Below are positions 1-7,862 of a stretch of 64,000 bases of DNA, in pieces. The notes below the pieces were generated by a model. That model did not search any database and was not told the DNA's origin. It was given only the letters and a program-made list of their open reading frames with translations. Where the stretch lies: the NCBI RefSeq assembly GCF_003060865.1, contig NZ_CP028918.1:1910001-1974000 (forward strand). Reading direction: 5' to 3'. Position numbers and translations under genes: made by a program. Each line of letters starts with the position of its first letter. Position 1 is the stretch's first letter. This DNA is from Gemmobacter aquarius. Lineage in GTDB: Bacteria; Pseudomonadota; Alphaproteobacteria; Rhodobacterales; Rhodobacteraceae.

Positions 1-633
1 GATCTGGCCACGGATGTCGAAGCCTTCACGAAAGCGCCCGATGCTCCGCGCCCCGACCCCGCCGAACACGAGGGCTGCGAGGTCAAGGGAAGCGGCACCT
101 ACAACCCCTGCCTGAAGGGCGGAAAGCTTCCCGCATCAACAGATAAAGCGGCAAAGGCGCTTGCGATTCCGTTTCCGTCAGACTGCAGGTACCATCCCTA
201 CGAGGTGGAGCAGCGCCATTATTCGCGAGCCGAGCTCGACGCATATGACAGAAGAACTTCGCCAACGGAAAAAGCCTGCAAAGCTTACATGGCTTCCATT
301 GAAGGCCTATTCACAAATCGCGATGACATTCCGCCGGAAGTCCTCACCAAATTCGACACCGCTCACACTATCACAGTATCATTACTCGCCACATATGCGA
401 GCATGGCGATGGCGGCTCCGCCCCCGCAATCAAGACCCACGCCTGAACCTGCCCCCATTGCATCGGGTTCCGGCAGTTGTTCCAACCCCTTTGGCGGGCG
501 GGCGGCGACCCATGGCGAATACATCTGCTCGGATCAAGGAGAGTTGCAGGCCTGCCAGTGCTCGGGCGGTTCATGCGAGATCGTCTTGACAGGTTGGATA
601 GCCTGCACCCAACCGGGCGCGGTTGTCCGTTAG
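1..633 (+). CDS. Hypothetical Cys-rich protein, C-terminal part
   Basis: The frame is open from the first base of the window, so the N-terminus lies outside; 210 codons are visible before the TAG stop. I do not recognise the family. Cysteines appear early (GCEVKGSGTYNPCLKGG), then a Pro-rich linker (PPPQSRPTPEPAP), then a short Cys-dense tail with CSNPF, YICSD and QACQCSGGSCE. Paired cysteines after a proline linker suggest a disulfide-bonded exported domain, but the signal peptide, if any, is not in the window. The neighbouring GT39 gene is convergent, so context gives no further clue. Confidence 0.6.
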   Translation, partial: DLATDVEAFTKAPDAPRPDPAEHEGCEVKGSGTYNPCLKGGKLPASTDKAAKALAIPFPSDCRYHPYEVEQRHYSRAELDAYDRRTSPTEKACKAYMASIEGLFTNRDDIPPEVLTKFDTAHTITVSLLATYASMAMAAPPPQSRPTPEPAPIASGSGSCSNPFGGRAATHGEYICSDQGELQACQCSGGSCEIVLTGWIACTQPGAVVR

Positions 634-706
634 CCGCGTTCGTTCGGGGACAGGTTTCAGCCGGGCAACGATGCCGATGTGCTCGCGGCGTTGGCGGCGT
701 TCCGCC

Positions 707-2296
707 TCAGTCGCGGGTAAAGACCGAGAGCGCGAGTTTGCGGCCATTGCCAAGGGCGATTGCGGTGATCGTCTGCGACGGGCTTCCGGCTTGGCCGAAG
801 GCCGCCTTTTCGCGCTGGTCGATCACGGCGGTGATGCAGCCCGGTTTTGCCCATTCGGCGGCGGCCCCTGCCCCGTCGCTGCGGATTGCGCGGTTTTGCG
901 TCAGAAATACGAGCGAAGGTTCGGTATAGCCTGCAACCACCAAGCGGCAGCCGGCGCGTTCGAGCGCGGCAATGGCGGGGGCGGGCCAAAGCACCGGCAT
1001 GCGGGCCAGCGTGGGGTAGAAGGCGAAGGACAGCGCAACACCGCAGGCAAAGAGCCCGAGAGTGGCGGCTCCGGTCCGGGATTTCGTTTGCGCGACCAGC
1101 AGGAAAGCGGTGGCGGCGAGTAGCGCCAGGGTTCCGGTCCAGTAGGTCCATGCCAGAGTGCCGCCGACTTCGGCCGCGCCATAGATCAGGGCTGCGAGAA
1201 GCAGGAAGGGCACGACGGCCAGCGCCCGTGCCAGCCAGCGGTTTCCCGCGCCATAGGTGGTAAAGGACCAGGCGGCCAGCAGCGCCAGCATCGGATAAGT
1301 CGGCATGGTGTAATGCACCAGTTTTGTCGGCGTCGCCTCGAACACCAGCCAGAAGGGCAAGATCCAGAGCGCGGCAAAGGCCACGACAGGCGCGCGGCGG
1401 TTGCGCCAGATCGCGGGGATTGCGGGGCCAAGAAGGAGGGCTGCGGGCCAGAAGGTCAGCCAGAGGCCGATCAGATAGCTGCCGGGGGGCGCGCCGTGGC
1501 TTTCCTTGGCGCCGCCCACTTTCGCCAGCATGTCTTGGCCGACCGAAGCCGTCCAGAACGCCCCGTCAGAGCGCAGGGTGATGGCGACGAGCCACGGCAG
1601 GACAAGGGCTGCGGTCAGGGCGAGGCCCCAAATCGGGCGCAGGGCGCGCAGGATCGCAAGGTCGCGGCGCAGCCAGCACAGGCCTGCGAGCAGCGGCAGG
1701 GTCACAAGCGGGCCAATCGGGCCTTTCACAAGGATCTGAAACGAAAGCGCCACCCAGAACAGAGCCGCCCAAGGCGCGGGCAAAGCCACCGACTGGCCCT
1801 TTCCCGCCGGAAGCCAGAGCCGGGCCAGCACGAAGCCTGCCGCCGTGATGCTGCCCAAAAGGAAGGCATCGGTCTTGGCAAGCCGCATCTCGGCCCCGAG
1901 GATGAAACACGACCCCAGCATGACGGCAGCGAGGGTCGCCCCTGCCGGGGTCAGGATGCGGCGGGCGATGCCGTAGGTGAAGCCGACCGCGATCAGCCCG
2001 CCCAGAAGCGAGACGAGGCGGTAGCTCTGGATTGCCTGTGGCTGGCCGGTGACCGCCGCCGACAGCGTTTGCAGCCAGTAAATGCCGACCGGCTTCTTGT
2101 AACGGCTTTGGTCGGCGAAGCGGATGTCCACCAGATCCCCCGAGCCGAGCATCTGGGCCGAGGATTGGGCGAAAAGCACCTCGTCCCTGTCGACGGGGGG
2201 AAGCGAGAAGAAACCGGGAAGGGCAAGGATCAGGGTCAGAAACAGCGCGAGCCAGAGACCCGCGCCCTGCATCATGAGCCTGTCGATCCGCTCCAT
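707..2296 (-). CDS. GT39 (ArnT/PMT-like) membrane glycosyltransferase
   Basis: A 529-residue polytopic inner-membrane protein of the ArnT/dolichyl-phosphate mannosyltransferase-like class, which transfers a sugar from a polyprenyl-phosphate donor to a lipid or protein acceptor on the periplasmic face. After the first membrane segment comes the class-typical acidic loop (PPVDRDEVLFAQSSAQML) and then YKKPVGIYWLQ, both conserved in ArnT-like enzymes. About a dozen hydrophobic segments follow, and a short soluble tail of roughly 90 residues closes the protein. The ATG start is followed directly by the first hydrophobic stretch. The acceptor cannot be inferred, because no lipid-modification genes flank it. 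Confidence 0.85.
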   Translation of the reverse strand: MERIDRLMMQGAGLWLALFLTLILALPGFFSLPPVDRDEVLFAQSSAQMLGSGDLVDIRFADQSRYKKPVGIYWLQTLSAAVTGQPQAIQSYRLVSLLGGLIAVGFTYGIARRILTPAGATLAAVMLGSCFILGAEMRLAKTDAFLLGSITAAGFVLARLWLPAGKGQSVALPAPWAALFWVALSFQILVKGPIGPLVTLPLLAGLCWLRRDLAILRALRPIWGLALTAALVLPWLVAITLRSDGAFWTASVGQDMLAKVGGAKESHGAPPGSYLIGLWLTFWPAALLLGPAIPAIWRNRRAPVVAFAALWILPFWLVFEATPTKLVHYTMPTYPMLALLAAWSFTTYGAGNRWLARALAVVPFLLLAALIYGAAEVGGTLAWTYWTGTLALLAATAFLLVAQTKSRTGAATLGLFACGVALSFAFYPTLARMPVLWPAPAIAALERAGCRLVVAGYTEPSLVFLTQNRAIRSDGAGAAAEWAKPGCITAVIDQREKAAFGQAGSPSQTITAIALGNGRKLALSVFTRD

Positions 2297-2362
2297 CCGC
2301 CCGCCCCCCGCTGCGCCTTGCGTTTTGCTCGCTATAGCGTGGCAGGCGGGGATTTGAAACTG

Positions 2363-2578
2363 TCAGCGGCGTTTGCGGGGCGTCAGGTCGAAGCCGAGCC
2401 TCGCCTTGGGATAGACCAACGGCGCGCCGTCGGGGCCAAGCAGACGCGAGACACGGTGGCCACCCTCGAACACCTCGTCACCCTTGGTCTTGCCCCATTG
2501 GTCCATATCGTTGTCGAACCAGTGCTGGGTCACGTTCAGCATGCCAAGAGTAGGATCGGAAGGATTGCGGATGGTCAT
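2363..2578 (-). CDS. Small hypothetical protein (71 aa)
   Basis: A 71-residue soluble protein I cannot assign to a family. It is charged and aromatic, with WFDNDMDQWGKTKGDEVFEGG in the middle and a strongly basic end (LTPRKRR). It lacks a signal peptide, a membrane segment and cysteines. It lies between the GT39 gene and the 58-residue gene on the same strand, about 65 bases upstream of the GT39 start and 125 bases downstream of the 58-residue stop. Regular codon use and a clean ATG favour a real gene; function is unknown. Confidence 0.6.
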   Translation of the reverse strand: MTIRNPSDPTLGMLNVTQHWFDNDMDQWGKTKGDEVFEGGHRVSRLLGPDGAPLVYPKARLGFDLTPRKRR

Positions 2579-2703
2579 GGCGGATACCTTTTGGGCGGAT
2601 TATCGCCGGTGAATATCGCGCCAAGGGGCGGGCGGCGCAATGCAACCAGCGGATGCGCCGCCCTTATCTTAAGTATTCAAACCAGATCAGTGCGCCGCAG
2701 CGG

Positions 2704-2880
2704 TCAGGACTTGCCGCCCGATTTGCCGCCTTTGGACGCTCCGGTTGCTTTGGGCTCGGATGCGCTCGATGCGGTGTCCTGGCCGCCTTTGCGGGCCGAT
2801 TCCTGCGCTTTGGCGATACCGCCGCGCTGGTCGTTGGACGACCCCGCTCCTTTGCCGCCCTTGGATTTGTTTCCCGCCAT
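2704..2880 (-). CDS. Small Gly/Ser/Lys-rich hypothetical protein (58 aa)
   Basis: A 58-residue hydrophilic, low-complexity protein beginning MAGNKSKGGKGAG and ending SKGGKSGGKS. It is rich in Gly, Lys, Ser and Ala with no hydrophobic core, so it is probably unstructured and possibly nucleic-acid binding through its lysines. An AAAGG ribosome binding site lies about 7 bases before the ATG, which is the main support for translation. It sits between the tRNA-Leu gene and the 71-residue gene on the same strand. No family recognised. Confidence 0.6.
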   Translation of the reverse strand: MAGNKSKGGKGAGSSNDQRGGIAKAQESARKGGQDTASSASEPKATGASKGGKSGGKS

Positions 2881-3036
2881 GATGATCCCTTTCGACCGGA
2901 TGGAAGCTGTCAGGGGAAATGCCTGACGGGCGGCGCGGTTCCGGCGCCAAGATGCCCGGCGAGGGACCGGGGCGGAGAATGGCCGGAATCACACCGCTTC
3001 ATGCGGCGTGGCTGGCACATTCCATAATCGAAAATA

Positions 3037-3120
3037 TGGTGCGGGTGGTCGGACTCGAACCGACACTCCTTTCGGAAACAGAGTTTGAGTCTGTCGCGTC
3101 TACCATTCCACCACACCCGC
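3037..3120 (-). tRNA. tRNA-Leu (CAA anticodon)
   Basis: On the minus strand the 7-base acceptor arms GCGGGTG and CACCCGC pair perfectly. The anticodon arm is ACAGA-CTCAAAC-TCTGT with anticodon CAA, which reads UUG. A long class II variable arm (TTCCGAAAGGAGT) precedes the T arm GTCGG-TTCGAGT-CCGAC. The discriminator is A and the CCA end is encoded. The long variable arm and A73 fit tRNA-Leu. Confidence 0.96.
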
Positions 3121-3207
3121 ACTGGGCCGTGTTCTAGGAGGATCGGGCGGGGGAAGTCAAGCGCAAGGGACCGGAGTTTTGGCAAAGCGCCGCGCGCCTG
3201 TGGCCTG

Positions 3208-4056
3208 TCAGAGTGTGCGGGCACCAAACGTATCGCAACTGTCGATTTGGCCCGTATCCTGCCCGGTGGCGAACCAGCGCATCCGCTGGTCGGATGTGCC
3301 ATGGGTAAAGCTGTCGGGCACGGGGCGGCGGCCTGCGTTCTGTTGCAGCGTGTCGTCGCCGATGCGGGCCGCGGCATTCATCGCCTCGGCGATGTCGCCC
3401 GCCTCGATGCTGCCGAACTGCGCCTGCGCGCCCTTGGCCCAGACACCGGCGAGACAATCGGCCATCAATTCGACGCGGACCGAGACGGCGTTCGCATCCG
3501 CTTCCGACATGGATTGGCGCATGCGGGTGGTTTCTTCGAGGATGCCGAGTTCGTCTTGCACATGGTGGCCGATTTCATGGGCGATCACATAGGCTGCGGC
3601 GAAATCGCCGCCCGCGCCGAGCTGGCGTTCGAGGGTGCGGAAAAAGCCTGTGTCGAGGTAGACCTTTTTGTCGAGCGGGCAGTAGAATGGCCCCGAGGCT
3701 TCGGTTGCACCGCCGCAGCCCGACCGGGTGGCGCCGCTGAACAGGACCAGGGTGGCGGGGGTGTAGGGCTGGCCGACCTGGTCGCGGAAGACGGCCTGCC
3801 AGACCTCTTCGGTATCGGCGAGGGTGACCGAGACGAATTGGCCGATCTCGCGGTCTTCGGCGGTCAGTTCACGGGTCTGGCCTTGCGGGGCGGTTTGCTG
3901 GCCGTCTTGCAGAAGCGGTGTCAGATCGACGCCGAAGAACCAGCCGATCAGGACGACCGCGATTACGCCGACGCCGCCGACCCCTGCCCTGCCGCCCCCG
4001 CCCATGCGGCGGCGATCCTCGATATTGTTGCTGCCCCGCCGTCCGCGCCATTCCAT
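3208..4056 (-). CDS. Neutral zinc metallopeptidase, YpfJ family
   Basis: A 282-residue membrane-anchored protein of the YpfJ/KPN_02809 zinc-metallopeptidase family. Residues 1-25 are Arg/Gly rich, residues 28-43 form one transmembrane segment (GVGVIAVVLIGWFFG), and the rest is an extracytoplasmic or soluble domain. The zincin motif HEIGH is at residues 160-164, followed by VELMADCLAGVWA, which supplies the third ligand region. YCPLDKKVYLD before it is also typical of the family. The start chosen gives MEWRGRRGSNN and has AAAGGAT 6-9 bases upstream; longer in-frame starts run into the divergent gene. The substrate is unknown for this family. Confidence 0.88.
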   Translation of the reverse strand: MEWRGRRGSNNIEDRRRMGGGGRAGVGGVGVIAVVLIGWFFGVDLTPLLQDGQQTAPQGQTRELTAEDREIGQFVSVTLADTEEVWQAVFRDQVGQPYTPATLVLFSGATRSGCGGATEASGPFYCPLDKKVYLDTGFFRTLERQLGAGGDFAAAYVIAHEIGHHVQDELGILEETTRMRQSMSEADANAVSVRVELMADCLAGVWAKGAQAQFGSIEAGDIAEAMNAAARIGDDTLQQNAGRRPVPDSFTHGTSDQRMRWFATGQDTGQIDSCDTFGARTL

Positions 4057-4143
4057 CGTGCCATCCTTTCGATAGACCCCGTCACTTGACCTTGATCCCT
4101 GCCCGTGATGCAAGGCCCTTGCACAACGCAGGCGAGGGCCGGG

Positions 4144-4728
4144 ATGATCCGAGGACTTTACGACTGGACGCTGCGCTGGTCGGGATCGAAGCAGGCTCCG
4201 GTGGCGCTGGGGGCATTGAGCTTTGTCGAAAGCTCGGTCTTTCCTGTGCCCGCGGATGTGCTGTTCGTGCCGATGTGTCTGGCGCGGCCCGAGCGGGCGA
4301 TGCGCTATGCGCTGATCGCGACGGTCACGAGCGTGCTTGGCGGGATCCTCGGCTGGGCGATCGGGCATTGGGCGTTTCATGCGCTGGCGCTGCCTATACT
4401 GGACTTTTACGGCAAGGCTGCGGCCTTTGATGCCCTGAAGGCGCGGACCGGGGATGCGGCGATCCTGACCATGCTTGTAACCTCGGGGCTGTCGCATATT
4501 CCGCCGATGAAGGTGGTCACGATCCTGTCAGGGGTGGTTGCCTTCGATCTGAAACTGTTCATCGTCTCGGCCATCGTGGCGCGCGGCGGGCGGTTCTATC
4601 TGCTCGCATGGCTTTTGCGCCGGTATGGCGTGCGGATCGCGACATTTTTCGAGACGCGGTTCAAATGGATTGCTTTGGCGGTCTTGGCTGTGGTGGCTGT
4701 TCTGGTCGCCCTTTACGAGGTGATGTGA
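4144..4728 (+). CDS. YqaA/DedA-like small membrane protein
   Basis: A 194-residue polytopic protein of the YqaA branch of the DedA/SNARE-associated superfamily (putative membrane transporters or scramblases). The hallmark is the loop FVESSVFPVPADVLFVPMCLARP, followed by a membrane helix (ATVTSVLGGILGWAIGHWAF), the re-entrant-like SHIPPMKVVTILSGV and two C-terminal helices. I start at the ATG giving MIRGLYDWTLRW because it begins the conserved part and has a GAGGG sequence upstream; an ATG 39 bases earlier is possible. Its stop overlaps the dsbB start by one base (TGATG), so the two are probably translated together. Confidence 0.82.
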   Translation: MIRGLYDWTLRWSGSKQAPVALGALSFVESSVFPVPADVLFVPMCLARPERAMRYALIATVTSVLGGILGWAIGHWAFHALALPILDFYGKAAAFDALKARTGDAAILTMLVTSGLSHIPPMKVVTILSGVVAFDLKLFIVSAIVARGGRFYLLAWLLRRYGVRIATFFETRFKWIALAVLAVVAVLVALYEVM

Positions 4729-5195
4729 TGCTGGAAACGCCCCGAAACAGGCTGGTTGCCATCGCGGCCGGAGGATCGGCGCTTTTGTTGGCGGGGGCTT
4801 TCGCCTTTCAGTACATCGGCGGTCTGGCGCCCTGCCAGTTGTGCCTTTACCAACGGTGGCCCCATGCGGCGGCGGTGCTGATCGGGGCTTTGGCCCTGGC
4901 GATCGGCGGGCGGGTGCTTCCGGTTCTGGGCGCCATCGCGGCGTTGGCCACGGCGGCGATCGGGGTGTTTCATGTCGGCGTCGAGCAGAAGTGGTGGGAG
5001 GGTCTGGCATCCTGCACCGCAAGCTCGCTGGGCGGGGTGTCGATGACCGACCTGCTGAACCCCGATGTGACGGTGGGCGCGGTGATCCGCTGCGACGCGA
5101 TTGCGTGGCAGATGCTGGAGATTTCGATGGCTGGCTGGAACGCGATCCTGTCGGTCGGGCTGGCGCTGGTCTGGCTGCAGGCCGCGCGGCGCTGA
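4728..5195 (+). CDS. dsbB: Disulfide bond formation protein B
   Basis: A 155-residue four-helix inner-membrane quinone oxidoreductase that re-oxidises DsbA in the periplasm and passes electrons to quinone. The first redox pair is C36-QLC-C39 in the first periplasmic loop, just after LAPCQLC, followed by QRW. The second pair is C96 (LASCTA) and C122 (VIRCDA) in the second loop. Length matches the family, and the four hydrophobic segments are evident. The start overlaps the stop of the YqaA-like gene. No dsbA is in the window. A palindrome lies just downstream, before the convergent DUF1684 gene. Confidence 0.92.
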   Translation: MLETPRNRLVAIAAGGSALLLAGAFAFQYIGGLAPCQLCLYQRWPHAAAVLIGALALAIGGRVLPVLGAIAALATAAIGVFHVGVEQKWWEGLASCTASSLGGVSMTDLLNPDVTVGAVIRCDAIAWQMLEISMAGWNAILSVGLALVWLQAARR

Positions 5196-5209
5196 TCGCG
5201 CGACCCGAC

Positions 5210-5228
5210 GATTTTTCTGCGAAAAATC
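5210..5228. repeat. Palindrome GATTTTTC-TGC-GAAAAATC
   Basis: A perfect 8-bp inverted repeat with a 3-base loop, 15 bases after the dsbB stop. Near-identical copies with TGC/GCA loops occur at 5406-5424, 16876-16894 and 61297-61315, so this is a dispersed family rather than a chance hairpin. Confidence 0.75.
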
Positions 5229-5304
5229 AGGGCGAAACGGCTAACGTGACCGCTACCGGCCGAAGTCGAATAAAGATGAGTACTTGGGCAAAGGTGAAGA
5301 GCAA

Positions 5305-5375
5305 AAGCATGCGTCTTCATCCTTGCGGCAAATACTCCGGGGGAATCGGCCAAGGGCCGATGGGGGCTGGCCCCC
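5305..5375 (-). repeat. Dispersed GC-stem element, diverged copy
   Basis: On the minus strand the order is a GC-rich stem (GGGGGCC...GGCCCCC type), then CCCCCGGAGTATTTGCCGC, then AAGGATGAAGAC. This matches the plan of the other copies in the window (GC hairpin, C-run, GAGGATATTT, A-rich end), with the tail diverged to a GGATGAA form. It lies in the convergent gap between dsbB and the DUF1684 gene and may also act as a terminator. Confidence 0.5.
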
Positions 5376-5405
5376 TCACTTTTTGACCGCGGGAGCAGGA
5401 GGCGA

Positions 5406-5424
5406 GATTTTTCGCAGAAAAATC
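5406..5424. repeat. Palindrome GATTTTTC-GCA-GAAAAATC
   Basis: The inverted-orientation counterpart of the palindrome at 5210-5228, with perfect 8-bp arms. It ends one base before the stop codon of the DUF1684 gene, so the two copies frame the convergent dsbB/DUF1684 gap. Confidence 0.75.
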
Positions 5425-5425
5425 T

Positions 5426-6181
5426 TCAGGTTAAGGGAATTTTCTCGCCTGCCTCGATGCGGAAGGGGAGGATGTTTTCGCGTGGGGGAAGCGGGCAGAT
5501 GGCGTGTTCGCTAAACGCGCAGGGCGGGTTGAAGGCGCAGTTGAAATCCAGGGTGATGGTACCGTCGGGGTTTTCGCTGCCATATAGGAAGCGGCCTGCG
5601 CCGTAGGTTTCGCCTGCGGTCTTGTCGCGGAAGACGAACATCGGGCCTTCGGCCTTGTGGTGGGCGACGGTCAGGGCGACGGGTTGGCCGTCATGGGTGA
5701 ATTCGGCGCGGTGGGTTTGCTGCAATGTGACGGTCGCGCCGTTGACCATATCGATGTCGACGGATCGCGGCGTGGCAAGCGGGGTCCACTTTGCGGTGAT
5801 GCGCCATGCGGGCGTGGCGGGGTAGCGCGGGATTTCGGGGGCTGTGACGCGCTTTCCCAGATCGCGGACGCGGAGCGAGCGTTGGTCATCGACCGTCATG
5901 ATCTCAAGCAGCAGTCCTGCGGTTTCGAGCATCGGGTTGCCAGTGGTGGCAACGAAGGGGCAGGTTTCGCCAGCGGAGGCGAGGGTCACTTCGTTCCCCT
6001 GCGTATGGAGTGTGCCGAGGTAGCCTGGCCCTGCAGAAAGGCGCAGATCGTTTGCGGGGTTGCTGCCGAGGGAATAGCTGGCCTGCCCGATGTCGATGCG
6101 GTCGGTCAGGTTCAGCCAACCGTCGGGGGCCGCCAGATCGGCAAGGCGTTGGCGGTGCCAGGCGTCGTAATCGGGTGTCAT
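5426..6181 (-). CDS. DUF1684 domain-containing protein
   Basis: A 251-residue soluble cytoplasmic protein of the DUF1684 family, whose biochemical function is not established. Recognisable parts are the N-terminal WHRQRLADLAAPDGWLNL, the central RYPATPAWRITAKW and the C-terminal LDFNCAFNPPCAFSEHAICPLPPREN, the family signature. There is no signal peptide. The ATG at the right end overlaps the stop of the upstream dgt gene by four bases (ATGA), so it is the second gene of a two-gene operon with the dNTP hydrolase. Downstream it is convergent with dsbB. Confidence 0.85.
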   Translation of the reverse strand: MTPDYDAWHRQRLADLAAPDGWLNLTDRIDIGQASYSLGSNPANDLRLSAGPGYLGTLHTQGNEVTLASAGETCPFVATTGNPMLETAGLLLEIMTVDDQRSLRVRDLGKRVTAPEIPRYPATPAWRITAKWTPLATPRSVDIDMVNGATVTLQQTHRAEFTHDGQPVALTVAHHKAEGPMFVFRDKTAGETYGAGRFLYGSENPDGTITLDFNCAFNPPCAFSEHAICPLPPRENILPFRIEAGEKIPLT

Positions 6182-7356
6182 CGGCCTTCGACGCCTCCGA
6201 ACAGGCGGGCGTGTTCCTGTATGGCGAAGCGGTCGGTCATGCCTGCGACGTAATCGGCCACGATGCGGGCCAGCGTCACCTCGTCGGTGGCGGCGCGCAC
6301 ATCGGTGCGCCATTCGTCGGGCAGGCGGTCGGGCTGCGCGATGAACAGCGGGAAAAGGTCATTGACCACGCGCGTCACCTTGGCGCGTTCGGCCATGACG
6401 CTGGGGGCGCGATACATGCGGTGGAACAGGAACGAGCGGATCGCCTTCAGTTCCTGATAGAGCGGTTTGGAAAAGCGGATCACCGTGGTGCCGAGGTGGC
6501 GGATGTCGTCCACGCTTTTGGGTTGCGCGGCCGACAGGCGGTTATGTGCTACGGCAATGACATCTTCGACCATGCGGCCGAACACGCGGCGCAGCGCCTC
6601 GTGCCGGCGGCGCATCTTGTCGAGACCGGGATAAAGGGCGTCGACTTCGGCAAAGGCGGGGCCGGTGACGGGCAGGTCCATCAGGTCGGCTTCGCTAAAG
6701 AGGCCCGAGCGCAGGCCGTCGTGCAGATCGTGGTGGGAATAGGCGACATCGTCGGCGATGGCTGCGACCTGCGCCTCGGCGCTCGCGTGGGTGGAAAGTT
6801 CTAGGTCCCAGAGGGCGTTCACCTCGGCCAGCGCATAGGGGAGCGGGCCTGCGTGCTTCTTGTCGGCATTCGGGCCAGTGACGGGGCCATTGTGCTTGGC
6901 GATACCCTCGAGGCTTTCCCATGTCAGGTTCAGACCGTCGAAATCGGCGTAGTGCCGTTCCAGCCGCGTGACGATCCGCAGGGCCTGCGCGTTGTGGTCA
7001 AAGCCGCCGTAGGGCTGCATGAGCAGGCCGAGCGCATCTTCGCCGGTGTGGCCAAAGGGAGTGTGGCCAAGGTCGTGGGCCAGAGCGATCGCCTCGGCCA
7101 GGTCGGTGTTCAGGCCGAGAACGCCCGAGATGGTGCGGGCGACCTGTGCCACCTCGATCGAATGGGTCAGGCGGGTGCGGTAGTAGTCGCCTTCGTGTTC
7201 GACGAAGACCTGCGTCTTGTGTTTCAGGCGGCGGAAGGCCGAGGAATGGATGATGCGGTCGCGGTCGCGCTGGAAGGGCGAGCGGAAGGAGGACATGCGT
7301 TCCTGATGCAGCCTGCCGCGGGACTGGTCGGGGTGGCAGGCATAGGGGGCAAGCAT
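6178..7356 (-). CDS. dgt: Deoxyguanosinetriphosphate triphosphohydrolase-like protein
   Basis: A 392-residue HD-domain dNTP triphosphohydrolase that cleaves dNTPs to deoxynucleoside and tripolyphosphate. The family start FRSPFQRDRDRIIHSSAFRRL is present, then the metal-binding HD motifs RLTHSIEV and ALAHDLGHTPFGHTGE, and KHNGPVTG further on. I start at the ATG giving MLAPYACHPDQSRGR, which has AGGTTG upstream; an earlier in-frame codon would add 17 unlike residues and enter the divergent promoter region. It is divergent from the Fe-S carrier gene and leads an operon with the DUF1684 gene. Confidence 0.92.
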   Translation of the reverse strand: MLAPYACHPDQSRGRLHQERMSSFRSPFQRDRDRIIHSSAFRRLKHKTQVFVEHEGDYYRTRLTHSIEVAQVARTISGVLGLNTDLAEAIALAHDLGHTPFGHTGEDALGLLMQPYGGFDHNAQALRIVTRLERHYADFDGLNLTWESLEGIAKHNGPVTGPNADKKHAGPLPYALAEVNALWDLELSTHASAEAQVAAIADDVAYSHHDLHDGLRSGLFSEADLMDLPVTGPAFAEVDALYPGLDKMRRRHEALRRVFGRMVEDVIAVAHNRLSAAQPKSVDDIRHLGTTVIRFSKPLYQELKAIRSFLFHRMYRAPSVMAERAKVTRVVNDLFPLFIAQPDRLPDEWRTDVRAATDEVTLARIVADYVAGMTDRFAIQEHARLFGGVEGR

Positions 7357-7369
7357 GGGCAACCTGTTC

Positions 7370-7398
7370 TTGTTGAATGGTCTTTCCCCTCCTATATT
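7370..7398 (+). promoter_or_regulatory. Candidate sigma-70 promoter for the A-type Fe-S carrier gene
   Basis: TTGTTG and TATATT are separated by exactly 17 bases, with transcription expected to start near 7405, about 26 bases before the ATG. It lies in the 74-base divergent gap, so dgt must be read from the other strand of the same gap. Confidence 0.55.
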
Positions 7399-7430
7399 CA
7401 AGGTCACCCCTTTGGACCACGGATTTCATC

Positions 7431-7775
7431 ATGGACCTGCAACTTCCGACCGATTTGCCGCCGCGCGTGACCGACCGCGCCTTTGCCCGCCTTGCCGAGA
7501 TTTGCGAGGCGACCGGAGAGCAGAAGGCGCTTCGCGTGGCGGTCGAGGGCGGTGGCTGTTCGGGGTTCCAGTATGACATCCGGCTGGACGATGCGGGCGC
7601 GGATGATCTGGTGCTTGAAAAGGGCGGGCAAAAGGTTCTGGTGGATGCCGTGTCGCTGCCCTTCCTGCAAAACGCGGTGATCGATTATACGGAAGAGTTG
7701 ATCGGCGCGCGGTTCGTCATCCAAAACCCGAATGCGACATCGTCCTGCGGCTGCGGGACAAGCTTTTCTGTATGA
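7431..7775 (+). CDS. erpA: A-type iron-sulfur cluster carrier (IscA/ErpA/HesB family)
   Basis: A 114-residue protein that delivers Fe-S clusters from the scaffold to target apoproteins in the cytoplasm. The three ligand cysteines are C43 (GGGCSGFQYDI) and the C-terminal pair C106/C108 (SSCGCGTSFSV). Length and spacing are those of the IscA/ErpA family; ErpA is the most likely subtype because it stands alone and not in a suf or isc operon, but this is inference. The ATG follows a short leader behind a good promoter. An earlier in-frame codon at 7377 lies within the promoter and is rejected. Confidence 0.88.
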   Translation: MDLQLPTDLPPRVTDRAFARLAEICEATGEQKALRVAVEGGGCSGFQYDIRLDDAGADDLVLEKGGQKVLVDAVSLPFLQNAVIDYTEELIGARFVIQNPNATSSCGCGTSFSV

Positions 7776-7862
7776 TCTGACAGGATAAATCCTAACCTTG
7801 CCCTCGCCCTTGCGGCGTGCTGCGCTATGGTTTCCAGCCTGGCAAGGCGGGACGTGCGGGAA

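Noticed and set aside
1313..2926. 537-codon open frame on the plus strand opposite the GT39 gene
   Set aside because: It is the antisense shadow of the glycosyltransferase: the composition is Arg/Gln/Gly/Ala rich with no motif, and the minus frame has clear family motifs. High GC content keeps shadow frames open.
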